A stretch of 64,000 bases of DNA from Rubinisphaera margarita (lineage in GTDB: Bacteria; Planctomycetota; Planctomycetia; Planctomycetales; Planctomycetaceae): the NCBI RefSeq assembly GCF_022267515.1, contig NZ_JAKFGB010000003.1, positions 192,965 to 256,964 of the forward strand. Reading direction: 5' to 3'. Below, piece after piece: positions 40,497 to 48,989 of this stretch. Position 1 is the first letter of the stretch. Each line of letters opens with the position of its first letter. Made by a program: the position numbers and the translations under genes. The notes under the pieces are model-generated. The model saw only the letters and a program-made list of their open reading frames with translations. It made no database searches and was not told the origin of the DNA.

Positions 40497-41765
40497 CTAC
40501 CGCGGTATTCCGGTGAACAGCAGGTCGATGGCCCGCGACCACTCGAGGATTGCCTGACGATACTTGCGTTCGTGCGTGGCGTTGATGGCCTGTTCCTGTT
40601 TGGCATGAAATGCGTTCCAGTCGCATTTCCAGTTCGCTGCTTCGGCTGTGTTGGACAATCGGGCAGCAGCTTCGCCGAGCTTTTCAGCAGATGCGGCGTT
40701 GAGTCGGATGGCAGCCGTGCGATACGGACGGAAGAAAATCGTTGAAGAACCGTCTTCGGCCATTTCGAACTCGCCGGATGCAAATCGCTGTCGCTGGCGG
40801 CTCGTCAAATAGGAGCTGATCAGAAAGAACACCGCGAGAACTCCCAGCAGTGCCGCCGGGACGGCCCACTGATAGTACGAAAGCACGCCCGCTCCGATTC
40901 CCGCGGCCAGTGTGCCCAGGAAGAGTGCGAGCTGAATGCGTCGTGTGTTCATCGGCGGGACCACGTATTCGACCGTAGCCGGCAACGTCGTTGAACCGTC
41001 CTGCTTGCTGACGCGGACGACAATGACCGTGCAGTTGTCAGCGCCTCCCCGGAGGTTGGCGAGATTCACCAGCAGCCGAGCCGCGTCGCTCGGGGGCAGA
41101 TACTTTCCGTAGGTTCCGATCTCGACATCGCTGACGTATTTAGTCAGCCCGTCTGAGCAAACGATGAAGACATCGCCTGGCTGGTATTCGAACGGACCTT
41201 CGACATCGATCTTCACATGGGCTTCCGGGCCGAGGCAGCGGGTCAACACATGCCCGTATTTCTCAGGATCGACATCGACCAGGGACTGGTCGTGATGTTT
41301 GCGAAGCTTTTGTTCCCAGGCGACGGTGTGGTCGAAGGTCAACTGATCGACACGTTCTTCGCGAACGCGATAGATGCGGCTGTCTCCCGCATGGCCGACA
41401 ATAAAACCATCTGCGTACATCACCAGCGATGAGCAGGTCGTTCCCATCCGCTTGAAGTCGCGGTTCTTCGTGCCGATGTCGTAGATGGCCCGATTCGCTT
41501 CGGTCATCGCTTCCAGCAACGCCTCGCTGGGATGCTCACGGCCTGATTTGTAGAAGACGTGAGGCAGGGTGTCGATGGCGGTTTTGCTGGCCAGTTCACC
41601 CACCTCATGGCCGCCCATGCCATCAGCGATGGCGAACAGATGCCCGCGATTAAACCACTGCGTGTCTTCGGGGCAAAGAGTAATGCAATAACTGTCCTCG
41701 TTGTTCTGCCGCTTCATCCCCGTATCGGTTCGGGTCGCGTACTGAAACTTCGGAGTCCATTGCAT
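40497..41765 (-). CDS. PP2C-type Ser/Thr phosphatase with C-terminal membrane anchor
   Basis: 422 aa from ATG 41765; a GTG at 41843 would add 26 residues. The PP2C metal-binding motifs are present: RQNNEDSYCI, FAIADGMGGHEVGELASKTA, VGHAGDSRIYRVR, VFIVCSDGLTKYVSD and GGADNCTVIVVRV. The catalytic domain covers about 1-260. Two adjacent hydrophobic segments (about 280-325) anchor it, and a final region of about 90 residues (KYRQAILEWSRAIDLLFTG) may be soluble on the same side. It would reverse phosphorylation by Hanks-type kinases such as the one at 17.7-19.3 kb; direct pairing is not shown. Confidence 0.92.
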   Translation of the reverse strand: MQWTPKFQYATRTDTGMKRQNNEDSYCITLCPEDTQWFNRGHLFAIADGMGGHEVGELASKTAIDTLPHVFYKSGREHPSEALLEAMTEANRAIYDIGTKNRDFKRMGTTCSSLVMYADGFIVGHAGDSRIYRVREERVDQLTFDHTVAWEQKLRKHHDQSLVDVDPEKYGHVLTRCLGPEAHVKIDVEGPFEYQPGDVFIVCSDGLTKYVSDVEIGTYGKYLPPSDAARLLVNLANLRGGADNCTVIVVRVSKQDGSTTLPATVEYVVPPMNTRRIQLALFLGTLAAGIGAGVLSYYQWAVPAALLGVLAVFFLISSYLTSRQRQRFASGEFEMAEDGSSTIFFRPYRTAAIRLNAASAEKLGEAAARLSNTAEAANWKCDWNAFHAKQEQAINATHERKYRQAILEWSRAIDLLFTGIPR

Positions 41766-42024
41766 AGAAGTCGAATCAACTGGATCGAAAGGACGGGGAG
41801 GGGGCCCGGAGACATCTGGGGCGTTCGAGCAATCGACGGCCACAACTTGCTTCTGTCAGCCATGTCTGGTAGCTACGATACTACAATTCGATATGCAATT
41901 CCATGTGGCCAGTGGCTGCGGCGGAATTTGCAGGGCCAACGACGGGAGAGAAGACGCTCCCCGGATCGAGACGTCATCCGACGACTGTCATCCTAACCGA
42001 ATCGAGTGAGTGAGATCTGAACGC

Positions 42025-42756
42025 ATGAGTTATCGATTAAGTCTGACGATGATCCTGTTGGCCGCAGTGATGTCAGTAGGGGCGAGACCAGTCGTCGCCG
42101 ATGAAGGAATTCTGGATCAGTTTCTTAATGAGGTCCAGGTGGGCGATGTTGAAGGACTCCTTGGACTGATGCACCCCAAACTGGCCGATCGCATCGACAA
42201 GCCGATTCTGGAGTGCTGGATGCAGGCGGTTTCGTATCGCCTCGGGCAGGTTGAAGCTGTCTTTCCGGTCACCGACATCACGACCGATGACCGACAGGAA
42301 ATGCAGTCGACGGTGAGTTTCACCAAAGGGACCGCTCGCGTTTCACTCACTGTCCTCAACGATTACATCGTTTCTTTCGAAGTGCAGTCGGACCAGATGA
42401 CCAACTGGTTTCAGCGTCCGGTCAGCTTGAAGATCTACCGCGATCGCGCAGAAGAGTTTCTGTCCGCCATGAAGGCCGGCGACTACGAGACGTGCCTGAG
42501 TCTTCTTCACGTTCAGGTGGCCGGCCAGCTCGAAGAAGAAACGCTTGAGGGCTATCACCAGAAGGTCCAGCAGACAATTGGCCAGCAGACCGAAGTTACG
42601 TTCAAGCAGGCCAAGCTGACGATCCTGGAAGACGAGCGACTGGAGCAAATCGATCTGTTCTACGAACTCAAGGGCGAGACCGGCACAATAGCCGCCGAGT
42701 TCGCCATCCGCTTTCAGGGCATGCAGGGGCAGATCGTCGGCTTCCGCTTCCGCTGA
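42025..42756 (+). CDS. Secreted protein with two NTF2-like (DUF3887-type) repeats
   Basis: 243 aa from ATG 42025. The signal peptide is LTMILLAAVMSVGARPVVA. Two similar halves follow: FLNEVQVGDVEGLLGLMHPK ... ITTDDRQEMQSTVSFTKG and FLSAMKAGDYETCLSLLHVQ ... FKQAKLTILEDERLEQIDLF. Each starts with a helix bearing G-D-x-E and a small hydrophobic block, as in NTF2-like/DUF3887 folds. An internal duplication is therefore likely. No catalytic residues can be named. It is convergent with the 52-aa gene on the other strand. Confidence 0.72.
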   Translation: MSYRLSLTMILLAAVMSVGARPVVADEGILDQFLNEVQVGDVEGLLGLMHPKLADRIDKPILECWMQAVSYRLGQVEAVFPVTDITTDDRQEMQSTVSFTKGTARVSLTVLNDYIVSFEVQSDQMTNWFQRPVSLKIYRDRAEEFLSAMKAGDYETCLSLLHVQVAGQLEEETLEGYHQKVQQTIGQQTEVTFKQAKLTILEDERLEQIDLFYELKGETGTIAAEFAIRFQGMQGQIVGFRFR

Positions 42757-42759
42757 GAA

Positions 42760-42888
42760 CCCGGGACGGCGTTAGCAAGGCCTGCTTCAGCCGGCCTGAT
42801 CAGGTCGCAGCTTCGTGCGTAAGGGGTATGCCTCCTGACGACCCCCAGCCTGCAAACGATCGAAAGTTTGCAACGGGCGCGCACAAAC
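42760..42888. other. Structured intergenic stretch of unknown nature
   Basis: Between the convergent genes, several strong pairings are packed closely: GGCCTG-CTT-CAGCC, CCTGATCAGG, CGCA-GCTTCG-TGCG, a GGGG/CCCC pair, and TGCAAAC-GATCGAAA-GTTTGCA, directly followed by the terminator hairpin. It could be a small RNA on the + strand. The - strand has UCAGG...AGCAG, loosely like signal recognition particle RNA, but lacks the GGAA loop. Confidence 0.35.
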
Positions 42889-42910
42889 AGGGCACCTGAA
42901 AAGGTGCCCT
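42889..42910. terminator. Hairpin terminator between convergent genes
   Basis: GGGCACCT-GAAA-AGGTGCCC, a perfect eight-pair stem plus a flanking A-T. It is followed by TTCTGTATTTC on the + strand and TGTTTGTG on the - strand, so it may serve both convergent genes. Confidence 0.65.
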
Positions 42911-42953
42911 TCTGTATTTCGACGGGGCGAACGGCTGGCGCTCTTGAGCCCGC

Positions 42954-43112
42954 TTAGAATTCGATGAACGGGCTCAAACGGCGAGCCTTTTCAACGATTT
43001 CCTGCTTTTCCGTATCATTCTTCGCGGCATTGTAGCGGGCGCGGAGCTTGGTGATCTTGGCTTTACGGCTGCGGCGACGGGACAATTCCCGATCTCGTTC
43101 GGTACGAGGCAT
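42954..43112 (-). CDS. Small basic protein (52 aa)
   Basis: A short gene read directly from the sequence: MPRTERDRELSRRRSRKAKI, then TKLRARYNAAKNDTEKQEIV and EKARRLSPFIEF. It is highly basic at the N-terminus with a likely single helix pair. The organisation (basic R/K cluster, then an amphipathic helix, ending in SPF) looks like a nucleic-acid or ribosome-binding peptide. I do not recognise a named family with certainty. Codon use resembles that of neighbouring genes, and a hairpin terminator follows the stop. It is divergent from the mlaE-like gene. Confidence 0.75.
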   Translation of the reverse strand: MPRTERDRELSRRRSRKAKITKLRARYNAAKNDTEKQEIVEKARRLSPFIEF

Positions 43113-43363
43113 GGTTGATAGTTGACCTTCAAAAGTACTGTTTCACGAGGTGTCTGCTCCGCTGGAGAGACCCTCCTCGCGGCTCTAGCAAAGGCGTACT
43201 ATAGAAAATTGTTCTCGGACGGTCAAACGCAACAGCATGCTTGTTATCGTTTACGGAACTGGTCAGATTCCCCTCCCCGAGATCTGCAGAATCCGCTAAC
43301 CTTCCGCTCCGGGGATCGAGGAGCGATCCCACTGCATCTGGAATGGATTCTGAAGCAGACCGC

Positions 43364-44182
43364 ATGTCGACCGCATACGAACATCGCTGGAACCCGATCG
43401 AATGGCTGGGGGAGAAAATCGTCTCTCCGATCGCCGTGGTCGGCGATTTCACGCTGTTCTCGCTGATGGCCATCCGCTGGGCTCTGCTGGGAATTCCTCG
43501 TGGTTCCGTGCTCTGGCCCAATCTTTATCAGATTGGCGTGCTCAGTCTCCCGGTGGTGCTGGTGACCGGGGGATTCATCGGCATGGTGCTGGCTGTTCAG
43601 TCTTTTGATCAACTGAGGGTGATGCATCTGGAATCACGACTCGGTTCTGTTGTGAATATGACCCTCGTTAAGGAACTCGGCCCGGTGCTGGCGGCGACGA
43701 TGCTCGCCGGCCGTGTGGGCAGCGCGATTGCCGCAGAGCTCGGGACGATGCGCGTTACCGAGCAGATCGATGCTCTCGAAGCTCTTGGAGCCGATCCGAT
43801 TCAATATCTTGTCGTGCCGCGGCTGCTGGGCTGCGTACTCTTGATTCCGCTGCTCACGATCCTGGCCGATACCACCGGGATGTTATGCGGCTGGATCTTT
43901 TCGGTCACCGTTCTGGATATCAACAGCTACTACTACTGGTTTCACACTTTCGAATACGTAACGCTGCTCGACCTGTACTCCGGCATCATCAAGAGCCTCG
44001 GGTTTGGGGCGGCGATTGCACTCGTCGCCTGCCATCGTGGCTTTCACGCTCGGGCAGGAGCCGAAGGAGTCGGAAACGCGGCGACGCAGACCTTTGTCTT
44101 TTCGTTTGTGCTCATTCTGTTTCTCGACTTCCTGGCCGGGGTGTTCTTGTCTCAGGTCTATCTCTGGATGGATGCGGCTTAG
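43364..44182 (+). CDS. mlaE: ABC transporter permease, MlaE family
   Basis: 272 aa from ATG 43364, with GAAG eight bases before it; ATG 43343 is possible. It is the membrane part of the Mla/MCE phospholipid transporter. Five or six hydrophobic segments are visible, together with the family block LVKELGPVLAATMLAGRVGS AIAAELGTMRVTEQ with EQIDALEALGADP. The C-terminus has the HRGFHARAGAEGVGNAATQT loop and a last helix. mlaF and mlaD follow on the same strand; mlaB and mlaC are not seen. Confidence 0.93.
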   Translation: MSTAYEHRWNPIEWLGEKIVSPIAVVGDFTLFSLMAIRWALLGIPRGSVLWPNLYQIGVLSLPVVLVTGGFIGMVLAVQSFDQLRVMHLESRLGSVVNMTLVKELGPVLAATMLAGRVGSAIAAELGTMRVTEQIDALEALGADPIQYLVVPRLLGCVLLIPLLTILADTTGMLCGWIFSVTVLDINSYYYWFHTFEYVTLLDLYSGIIKSLGFGAAIALVACHRGFHARAGAEGVGNAATQTFVFSFVLILFLDFLAGVFLSQVYLWMDAA

Positions 44183-44262
44183 GCTCTTAGAACGGATCGA
44201 ACGACTGGAAGTGCAGGTAGCGAACGATCTTCGGCCTGAAACGAGCGGCTGACGGAACAAGC

Positions 44263-45066
44263 ATGATGTATGACACGGAACCGATTCTCGAATTGCGACA
44301 GGTTGACCGAACCTTCGGCACCCAGGAAGTGCTGCGCGGGATCAATCTGGACGTTTATCCGGGTGAAACGCTGGTTCTAATCGGGGAAAGTGGTTGCGGA
44401 AAAAGCGTGACGACAAAACTGCTGGCCGGAATGATCGCTCCTTCCGCGGGCGATGTGTACTGGCAGGGAGGGGAAGTCCGTAAGCTCACGACGAATGAGA
44501 AACGTCGCCAGCGATTAAAGATTGGCTACCTGTTTCAGTCGGCGGCGCTCTTCGACAGCATGAACGTCTACGAGAATGTTGCATTCGGTCTGAAACAGAA
44601 CACCCGGATGAAGTCGGTCGAGATTGAAGAGATCGTGTCGGAACGGATCCGCGATGTCGGGTTACCGATGGACGTCGCTGCGAAAAAGCCGGCCGAGTTG
44701 TCGGGCGGCATGCGGAAACGGGTCGGCCTGGCCCGGGCCCTGGCCATGGATCCTGAAATCATCATCTACGATGAACCGACCACCGGACTCGATCCCGTTA
44801 TGAGCGACGTCATTAATGAACTGATTCTGTCGGTGCAGCGACGCCGGCCGGTCACGAGCATTGTTGTCACGCACGACATGCACACCGTTCGCAAAGTTGC
44901 CGATCGCATCGTAATGCTCTATCCGCTGCCGCGTCTGCACCCGGGTGAAGATCAGATCATCTTCGAAGGAACAGCCGAGGAGGCCTTCGAAGCGGAAGAT
45001 CCCCGTGTGTATTCGTTCGTTCACGGCGATGCGAGTCAACGTTTACAGGAATTGCATGCTGCGTAA
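44263..45066 (+). CDS. mlaF: ABC transporter ATP-binding protein, MlaF family
   Basis: 267 aa. It supplies ATP hydrolysis to the MlaE permease. Walker A is GESGCGKS, the Q-loop is GYLFQSAALFDSMNVYENVA, the signature is LSGGMRKRVGLARALAMDPE and Walker B is IIIYDEPTTGLDP. The H-loop follows in VVTHDM. LFDSMNVYENV is characteristic of the MlaF/Ttg2A group. It begins 80 bases after mlaE and ends 66 bases before mlaD, consistent with one operon. Confidence 0.95.
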   Translation: MMYDTEPILELRQVDRTFGTQEVLRGINLDVYPGETLVLIGESGCGKSVTTKLLAGMIAPSAGDVYWQGGEVRKLTTNEKRRQRLKIGYLFQSAALFDSMNVYENVAFGLKQNTRMKSVEIEEIVSERIRDVGLPMDVAAKKPAELSGGMRKRVGLARALAMDPEIIIYDEPTTGLDPVMSDVINELILSVQRRRPVTSIVVTHDMHTVRKVADRIVMLYPLPRLHPGEDQIIFEGTAEEAFEAEDPRVYSFVHGDASQRLQELHAA

Positions 45067-45132
45067 GAATCTGGCTGCCTCGACCGGATTTCATCGTGTT
45101 CTTTGCTTTGAATTTTGAATCACCGCCCCACC

Positions 45133-46317
45133 ATGACAGAACGCCAACTCCAGTTTCGAGTCGGATTGTTCGTCGTCATCGCGATAGCGACAGGCGTCGT
45201 GCTGACCATCCAGTTCGGGAAGCTCGAACGTTACTACGAACCCCGGTACGTCGTGCAGATTGAGTACGATGTTCTGACGGGCGTGCATCCCGGCACCCCG
45301 GTGCAGCAATCCGGCATCCCCGTCGGACGCGTCACTGACGTGGCGATCGACCGGAAGTCGCGCAAGGTGATCGTGACGGCTGAGATCCGTGAACGCTATC
45401 CGCTCGCCAGCGATGCGAAACCCCAGATTGTCCAGTCACTGCTGGGAGAGTCGCATATTGAGTTCTCTGTGGGCACCGGGGACGTTGTGGCAGCCAACCA
45501 TCGCTTTAACGGCGTCGAAGCTCAGGATCCGTTTGAGGCGATGCAGCGGCTTGAATCGCGGCTGACCGATACGGTCGAAGTCTTTGCCGATACTAGCCGG
45601 GAATGGCAAACGGTCGCGCGGAATGTAAACTCTCTGCTCGAAACCAACGAAGGCAAGATCGATCAAATGGTCGAACATGCAGCCGTGGCACTCCGCCAGT
45701 TGACCGTCGCCATGCAGAAGGCGTCCGTTACATTGGACGAGGCAAACGGCTTTATTGCCGACCCGGAACTGCAGATGGCTGTCAAAGAAGCGATGGTCGC
45801 CTTGCCGCAACTCATCCGCCAGACGGAAATGCTGGTGCAGCAGACACAGCAGACCATCGGCACGACAAACAACGCCGTCGCCTCACTGGGCAAGACGATG
45901 GATAACCTGGAAACTATGACGACTCCTCTGGCCGCCAACTCCGACCAGTTGATGGCGAGTGTGGCATCGAGCATGAACTCGCTCAATTCGACTCTGCATC
46001 AACTGAATCAGTTCAGCAAGCAGCTCAATGAAGGAGACGGTTCCCTGCAGAGACTCTCGCGGGACCCGCAGCTCTATCAGAATCTGCAGTACGCCTCCTC
46101 ATCCCTGGCGGCTCTGCTGAAGAATCTGGACCCGATCGTTCGGGATATGCAGGTTTTCAGCGACAAAGTCGCTCGCCATCCCGAGGTGCTGGGTGTCAGC
46201 GGGTACCTCAAGGGTTCCTCCGGCGTGAAAGAAGCGACGGTCACTCCAGCTTCGTCGACTGCTCCCAGCAATATCAAAGGCCGCGCGAGTGGCTTTCGAC
46301 CATTCGGCGGCCCATAA
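45133..46317 (+). CDS. mlaD: MCE-family substrate-binding protein, MlaD-like
   Basis: 394 aa from ATG 45133; TTG 45115 is rejected. One N-terminal membrane helix (FRVGLFVVIAIATGVVLTI) is followed by the MCE domain: VQIEYDVLTGVHPGTPVQQS GIPVGRV and KPQIVQSLLGESHIEF. The rest is a long helical tail rich in Gln, Thr and Ser (AVALRQLTVAMQKASVTLDE). This could form the extended needle seen in larger MCE proteins, here about 250 residues. It holds phospholipid in the periplasmic path between membranes. Confidence 0.9.
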   Translation: MTERQLQFRVGLFVVIAIATGVVLTIQFGKLERYYEPRYVVQIEYDVLTGVHPGTPVQQSGIPVGRVTDVAIDRKSRKVIVTAEIRERYPLASDAKPQIVQSLLGESHIEFSVGTGDVVAANHRFNGVEAQDPFEAMQRLESRLTDTVEVFADTSREWQTVARNVNSLLETNEGKIDQMVEHAAVALRQLTVAMQKASVTLDEANGFIADPELQMAVKEAMVALPQLIRQTEMLVQQTQQTIGTTNNAVASLGKTMDNLETMTTPLAANSDQLMASVASSMNSLNSTLHQLNQFSKQLNEGDGSLQRLSRDPQLYQNLQYASSSLAALLKNLDPIVRDMQVFSDKVARHPEVLGVSGYLKGSSGVKEATVTPASSTAPSNIKGRASGFRPFGGP

Positions 46318-46339
46318 TTGAAGGTTCGTCCGGCGCAAG

Positions 46340-46504
46340 TCAGCGCGTCATCAGGAAGACCAGCGTCAGGATGACGACGGCCACGATGAAATAGGTTCCG
46401 AACGCGACAAGGAACGGGACGGAATTATCGGTATCCGGAGCATCCGTCGGGTGGCGTTCGCTGTCAGGTTCATGACGATTCTGGGGGATATGTGAACTAC
46501 TCAT
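46340..46504 (-). CDS. Small single-pass membrane protein (54 aa)
   Basis: A short gene with an excellent ribosome site (AAGGAG seven bases before ATG 46504). The first half is polar (MSSSHIPQNRHEPDSERHPT) and the second is one hydrophobic helix (FLVAFGTYFIVAVVILTLVF) ending LMTR. It resembles the very small subunits that decorate membrane complexes, but no family can be assigned. It stops just after mlaD on the opposite strand. About 300 bases without other features lie before it. Confidence 0.75.
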   Translation of the reverse strand: MSSSHIPQNRHEPDSERHPTDAPDTDNSVPFLVAFGTYFIVAVVILTLVFLMTR

Positions 46505-46801
46505 CTCTTTTCTCCTTAGGGAAAACTTGAGCAGGACAATATCGCAAACAGTATGCCAGAGCTCTCCAGCAAATTCAAAATTCGACTGGACGCGTCTGCG
46601 GGAGCAAACTCAGCATGGCAGGGGATTGGCGCACTTGCGACTGCAGAAAAGCACGAAAATGCTCTCAAGTGTGCTGAAATCCCTTGGGAGTGGCGTGCGG
46701 CAATGACAGATGGCCAATGAGCGACCGATCGGGACGCCCCCGAACCGATTCGTTTTGCACCGCTGAGGCAAACTGACGCCATTCCCGATGTGATCGGGTG
46801 A

Positions 46802-48988
46802 TCAGTGGTTGGTGATGAACTCGCTGGAGTTCACATAAGCCCAGAGCAGGTCAGACAGGCTGCGGGCAAGCAGGGTATTCCGTTCCGGTGTCGATTTCAC
46901 ATCACGCAGCGACGCGAGCACCTGTCGGAAGAGAGCCTGCTCTTTCTGCGTCGGCTTGCGGGACAGCACCTTGATGCAGACTCGTTCAAACTTCTCCTGG
47001 TCAGTCAGCGAGGTTTGAATCAGCTCCGCGAGGAATGGATTCTTCTCGGGAGAGATGGTTTCGTCGACCAGGCTGCCATTCATCAACACCAGAGCCTGCG
47101 AGATCGTCCCGTCAAAGTGACTCGACTCGTTGTTCTCGTCGTTTTCATACGAGCTGACGAACTGCTGCACCCATTGATCGCGATTCTCCACATGACGCTC
47201 GCGATTTCGGATCGCACGATTTGAGTGACCGGCGACGGCTAGCAGGGAATCGTAGAGCTGTTCGGGCGAGAGCGGTTTGAAGTACATGCGGGTGAACGCT
47301 GGCGGATTTCCCTGGTCCGGAGCATCTTCCCGATTGACATCGCTGACACGGCTCGACAGTCGGTAGGCATCCGACAGGCAGATCCAGCGGTACAGCCGTT
47401 TGATGTCGTAGTCGTTCGACACGAATGATCGCGACAGGGTGGCAAACAGTTCCGGATGAGAGGGGGGATTGTGCGGGCCGAGATCGTCAACCGGTTGCGT
47501 GAAGCCGTAACCGAACAGTTGCGACCAGGTCCGGTTCACGAATGCCTGAGCCACAAGCGGGTCTTCGCCTTCCACGAGGAGATTGGCCAGCTGTTGCCGC
47601 CGCGAAACGGTCTCATCTTCGTCCACTTCGGTTCCGTTGTATCTTGGAAACGCGGCGTGCATCACACCATCGCGGCTCTCGTAATACGTCGGGCCACCCG
47701 TCTGGCGGTCACGCAGTTCGACCTGCGACATCTCAGAAGTGCCGGACGATCCGACGCGGGTTACAACGGCCTGTTTGAAGAAGCTGTTGAGTTCCCAGAA
47801 CTCTCGCTGGCTGACCGAATAAAAGGGATGCTGGTGGCACTGGGCACACTGAATCTGGAATCCGAGCAGAGTGCGGGCTACGTACGAAGTCGCCGGCACC
47901 GCCTGATTGTTGAGATGGGCGACCAGAAAGTTGGCGGCTCCATTCTCTCGTGGATTTCCTTCCGCAGCGATCAGATCTTTGACAACGCGATTCCACGAAC
48001 CGTTCCGGTCGGCCACGGCATACAGATACTCCTGCAGCGTCAGTCGATCGACCTGCGGATTCGGCGAACGGCCGACAAGCAGGTTCATCCAGTTCGTGGA
48101 CCAGTGCAGCGCAAACGATGGAGACTCCAGCAGTCGATCGACCAGCTGCTGATCGCGATCGGGCGACTGATCGGCCAGAAAACTCTGCAGTTCCGCTTCC
48201 GTGGGGATCCGACCGGCGAGGTCGAGATAAACGCGGCGGACCCATTCAAAGTCATCGGCAGACGGCGCCGGCGAAAATCCCCAGTCCTCCCAGCCGCTGG
48301 CGACCTGGGTGTTAATCGCTTTGATTACGTCGTCATCGCGGCTGTAGGCGACACCGACCGGCTTGTTGTCCCGATCGCCCGGATGACCCTCGACGCTGTC
48401 GGCGGCAATCGGATCTGGCTGGTTGTGTGCGATGGCCCAGTCAATTGAAGGCAACTCGGGAGGAGGAGCAGGGAGGTCCATCCCGTCTTCGCCCGGCGAA
48501 CGATCGTCGTTCGTTTTTGCGGAATCAGCGTCCGTCTGAGGACTCGTCTCGGCGATGTTCTGCGGAGGATCGACCTGATCGCGTTGGGTGACCCAATACC
48601 ATCCGGTTCCGGCCACCAGTAATACGACCAGAGAGCTTGTCAGCAGAGCTGCAGCTTTGTGTCGTGAAGAGAACGTCTTTTCGCGTGGAAGAGCAGGAGC
48701 GTTCTGGACCGAAGCCTCCGTGAGCAATTCGTCCAGCAGGCTCTTCATGGAGTCGGCGGACTCCGACATCGCCATACTGGAAGAGATGTCGGTCGACTCG
48801 CCTGCAGCCATGCCAAAATCCCAATGGAGATGGCTGTGCAGTTCGAGATAGCGAACGTAAAGATCGCGAGCCGCTTCGTCGGTGGTGACGAGTTGTTGCA
48901 GTTCGGCTGCACTGGTCTCGTCGAGCCGGCCGTCGCAGAGTCGGCTGGCCAGTTCGCAGATCTTTCGATATTCGGGATGGCGTTCCAT
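46802..48988 (-). CDS. Anti-sigma-like N-terminus fused to DUF1549/DUF1553 (planctomycete cytochrome-like) protein
   Basis: 728 aa. Residues 1-60 resemble planctomycete anti-sigma domains (ICELASRLCDGRLDETSAAE, then DLYVRYLELHSHLHWDFG). A membrane helix lies at about 111-133 (AALLTSSLVVLLVAGTGWYW). Beyond an acidic linker, DUF1549 (from about 210, VRRVYLDLAGRIPTEAEL) contains the CxxCH motif CAQCHQHPF. DUF1553 follows (NRTWSQLFGYGFTQPVDDLG, HNPPSHPELFATLSRSF) to the end. The sigma factor gene ends one base before this start. The layout predicts a cytoplasmic sigma-binding part and an outer domain that could sense or bind ligand; this is inference. Confidence 0.87.
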   Translation of the reverse strand: MERHPEYRKICELASRLCDGRLDETSAAELQQLVTTDEAARDLYVRYLELHSHLHWDFGMAAGESTDISSSMAMSESADSMKSLLDELLTEASVQNAPALPREKTFSSRHKAAALLTSSLVVLLVAGTGWYWVTQRDQVDPPQNIAETSPQTDADSAKTNDDRSPGEDGMDLPAPPPELPSIDWAIAHNQPDPIAADSVEGHPGDRDNKPVGVAYSRDDDVIKAINTQVASGWEDWGFSPAPSADDFEWVRRVYLDLAGRIPTEAELQSFLADQSPDRDQQLVDRLLESPSFALHWSTNWMNLLVGRSPNPQVDRLTLQEYLYAVADRNGSWNRVVKDLIAAEGNPRENGAANFLVAHLNNQAVPATSYVARTLLGFQIQCAQCHQHPFYSVSQREFWELNSFFKQAVVTRVGSSGTSEMSQVELRDRQTGGPTYYESRDGVMHAAFPRYNGTEVDEDETVSRRQQLANLLVEGEDPLVAQAFVNRTWSQLFGYGFTQPVDDLGPHNPPSHPELFATLSRSFVSNDYDIKRLYRWICLSDAYRLSSRVSDVNREDAPDQGNPPAFTRMYFKPLSPEQLYDSLLAVAGHSNRAIRNRERHVENRDQWVQQFVSSYENDENNESSHFDGTISQALVLMNGSLVDETISPEKNPFLAELIQTSLTDQEKFERVCIKVLSRKPTQKEQALFRQVLASLRDVKSTPERNTLLARSLSDLLWAYVNSSEFITNH

Positions 48989-48989
48989 A

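Noticed and set aside
42760..42860. Signal recognition particle RNA on the - strand
   Set aside because: UCAGG and AGCAG are spaced almost correctly, but the GGAA tetraloop is absent and the flanking arms do not pair.
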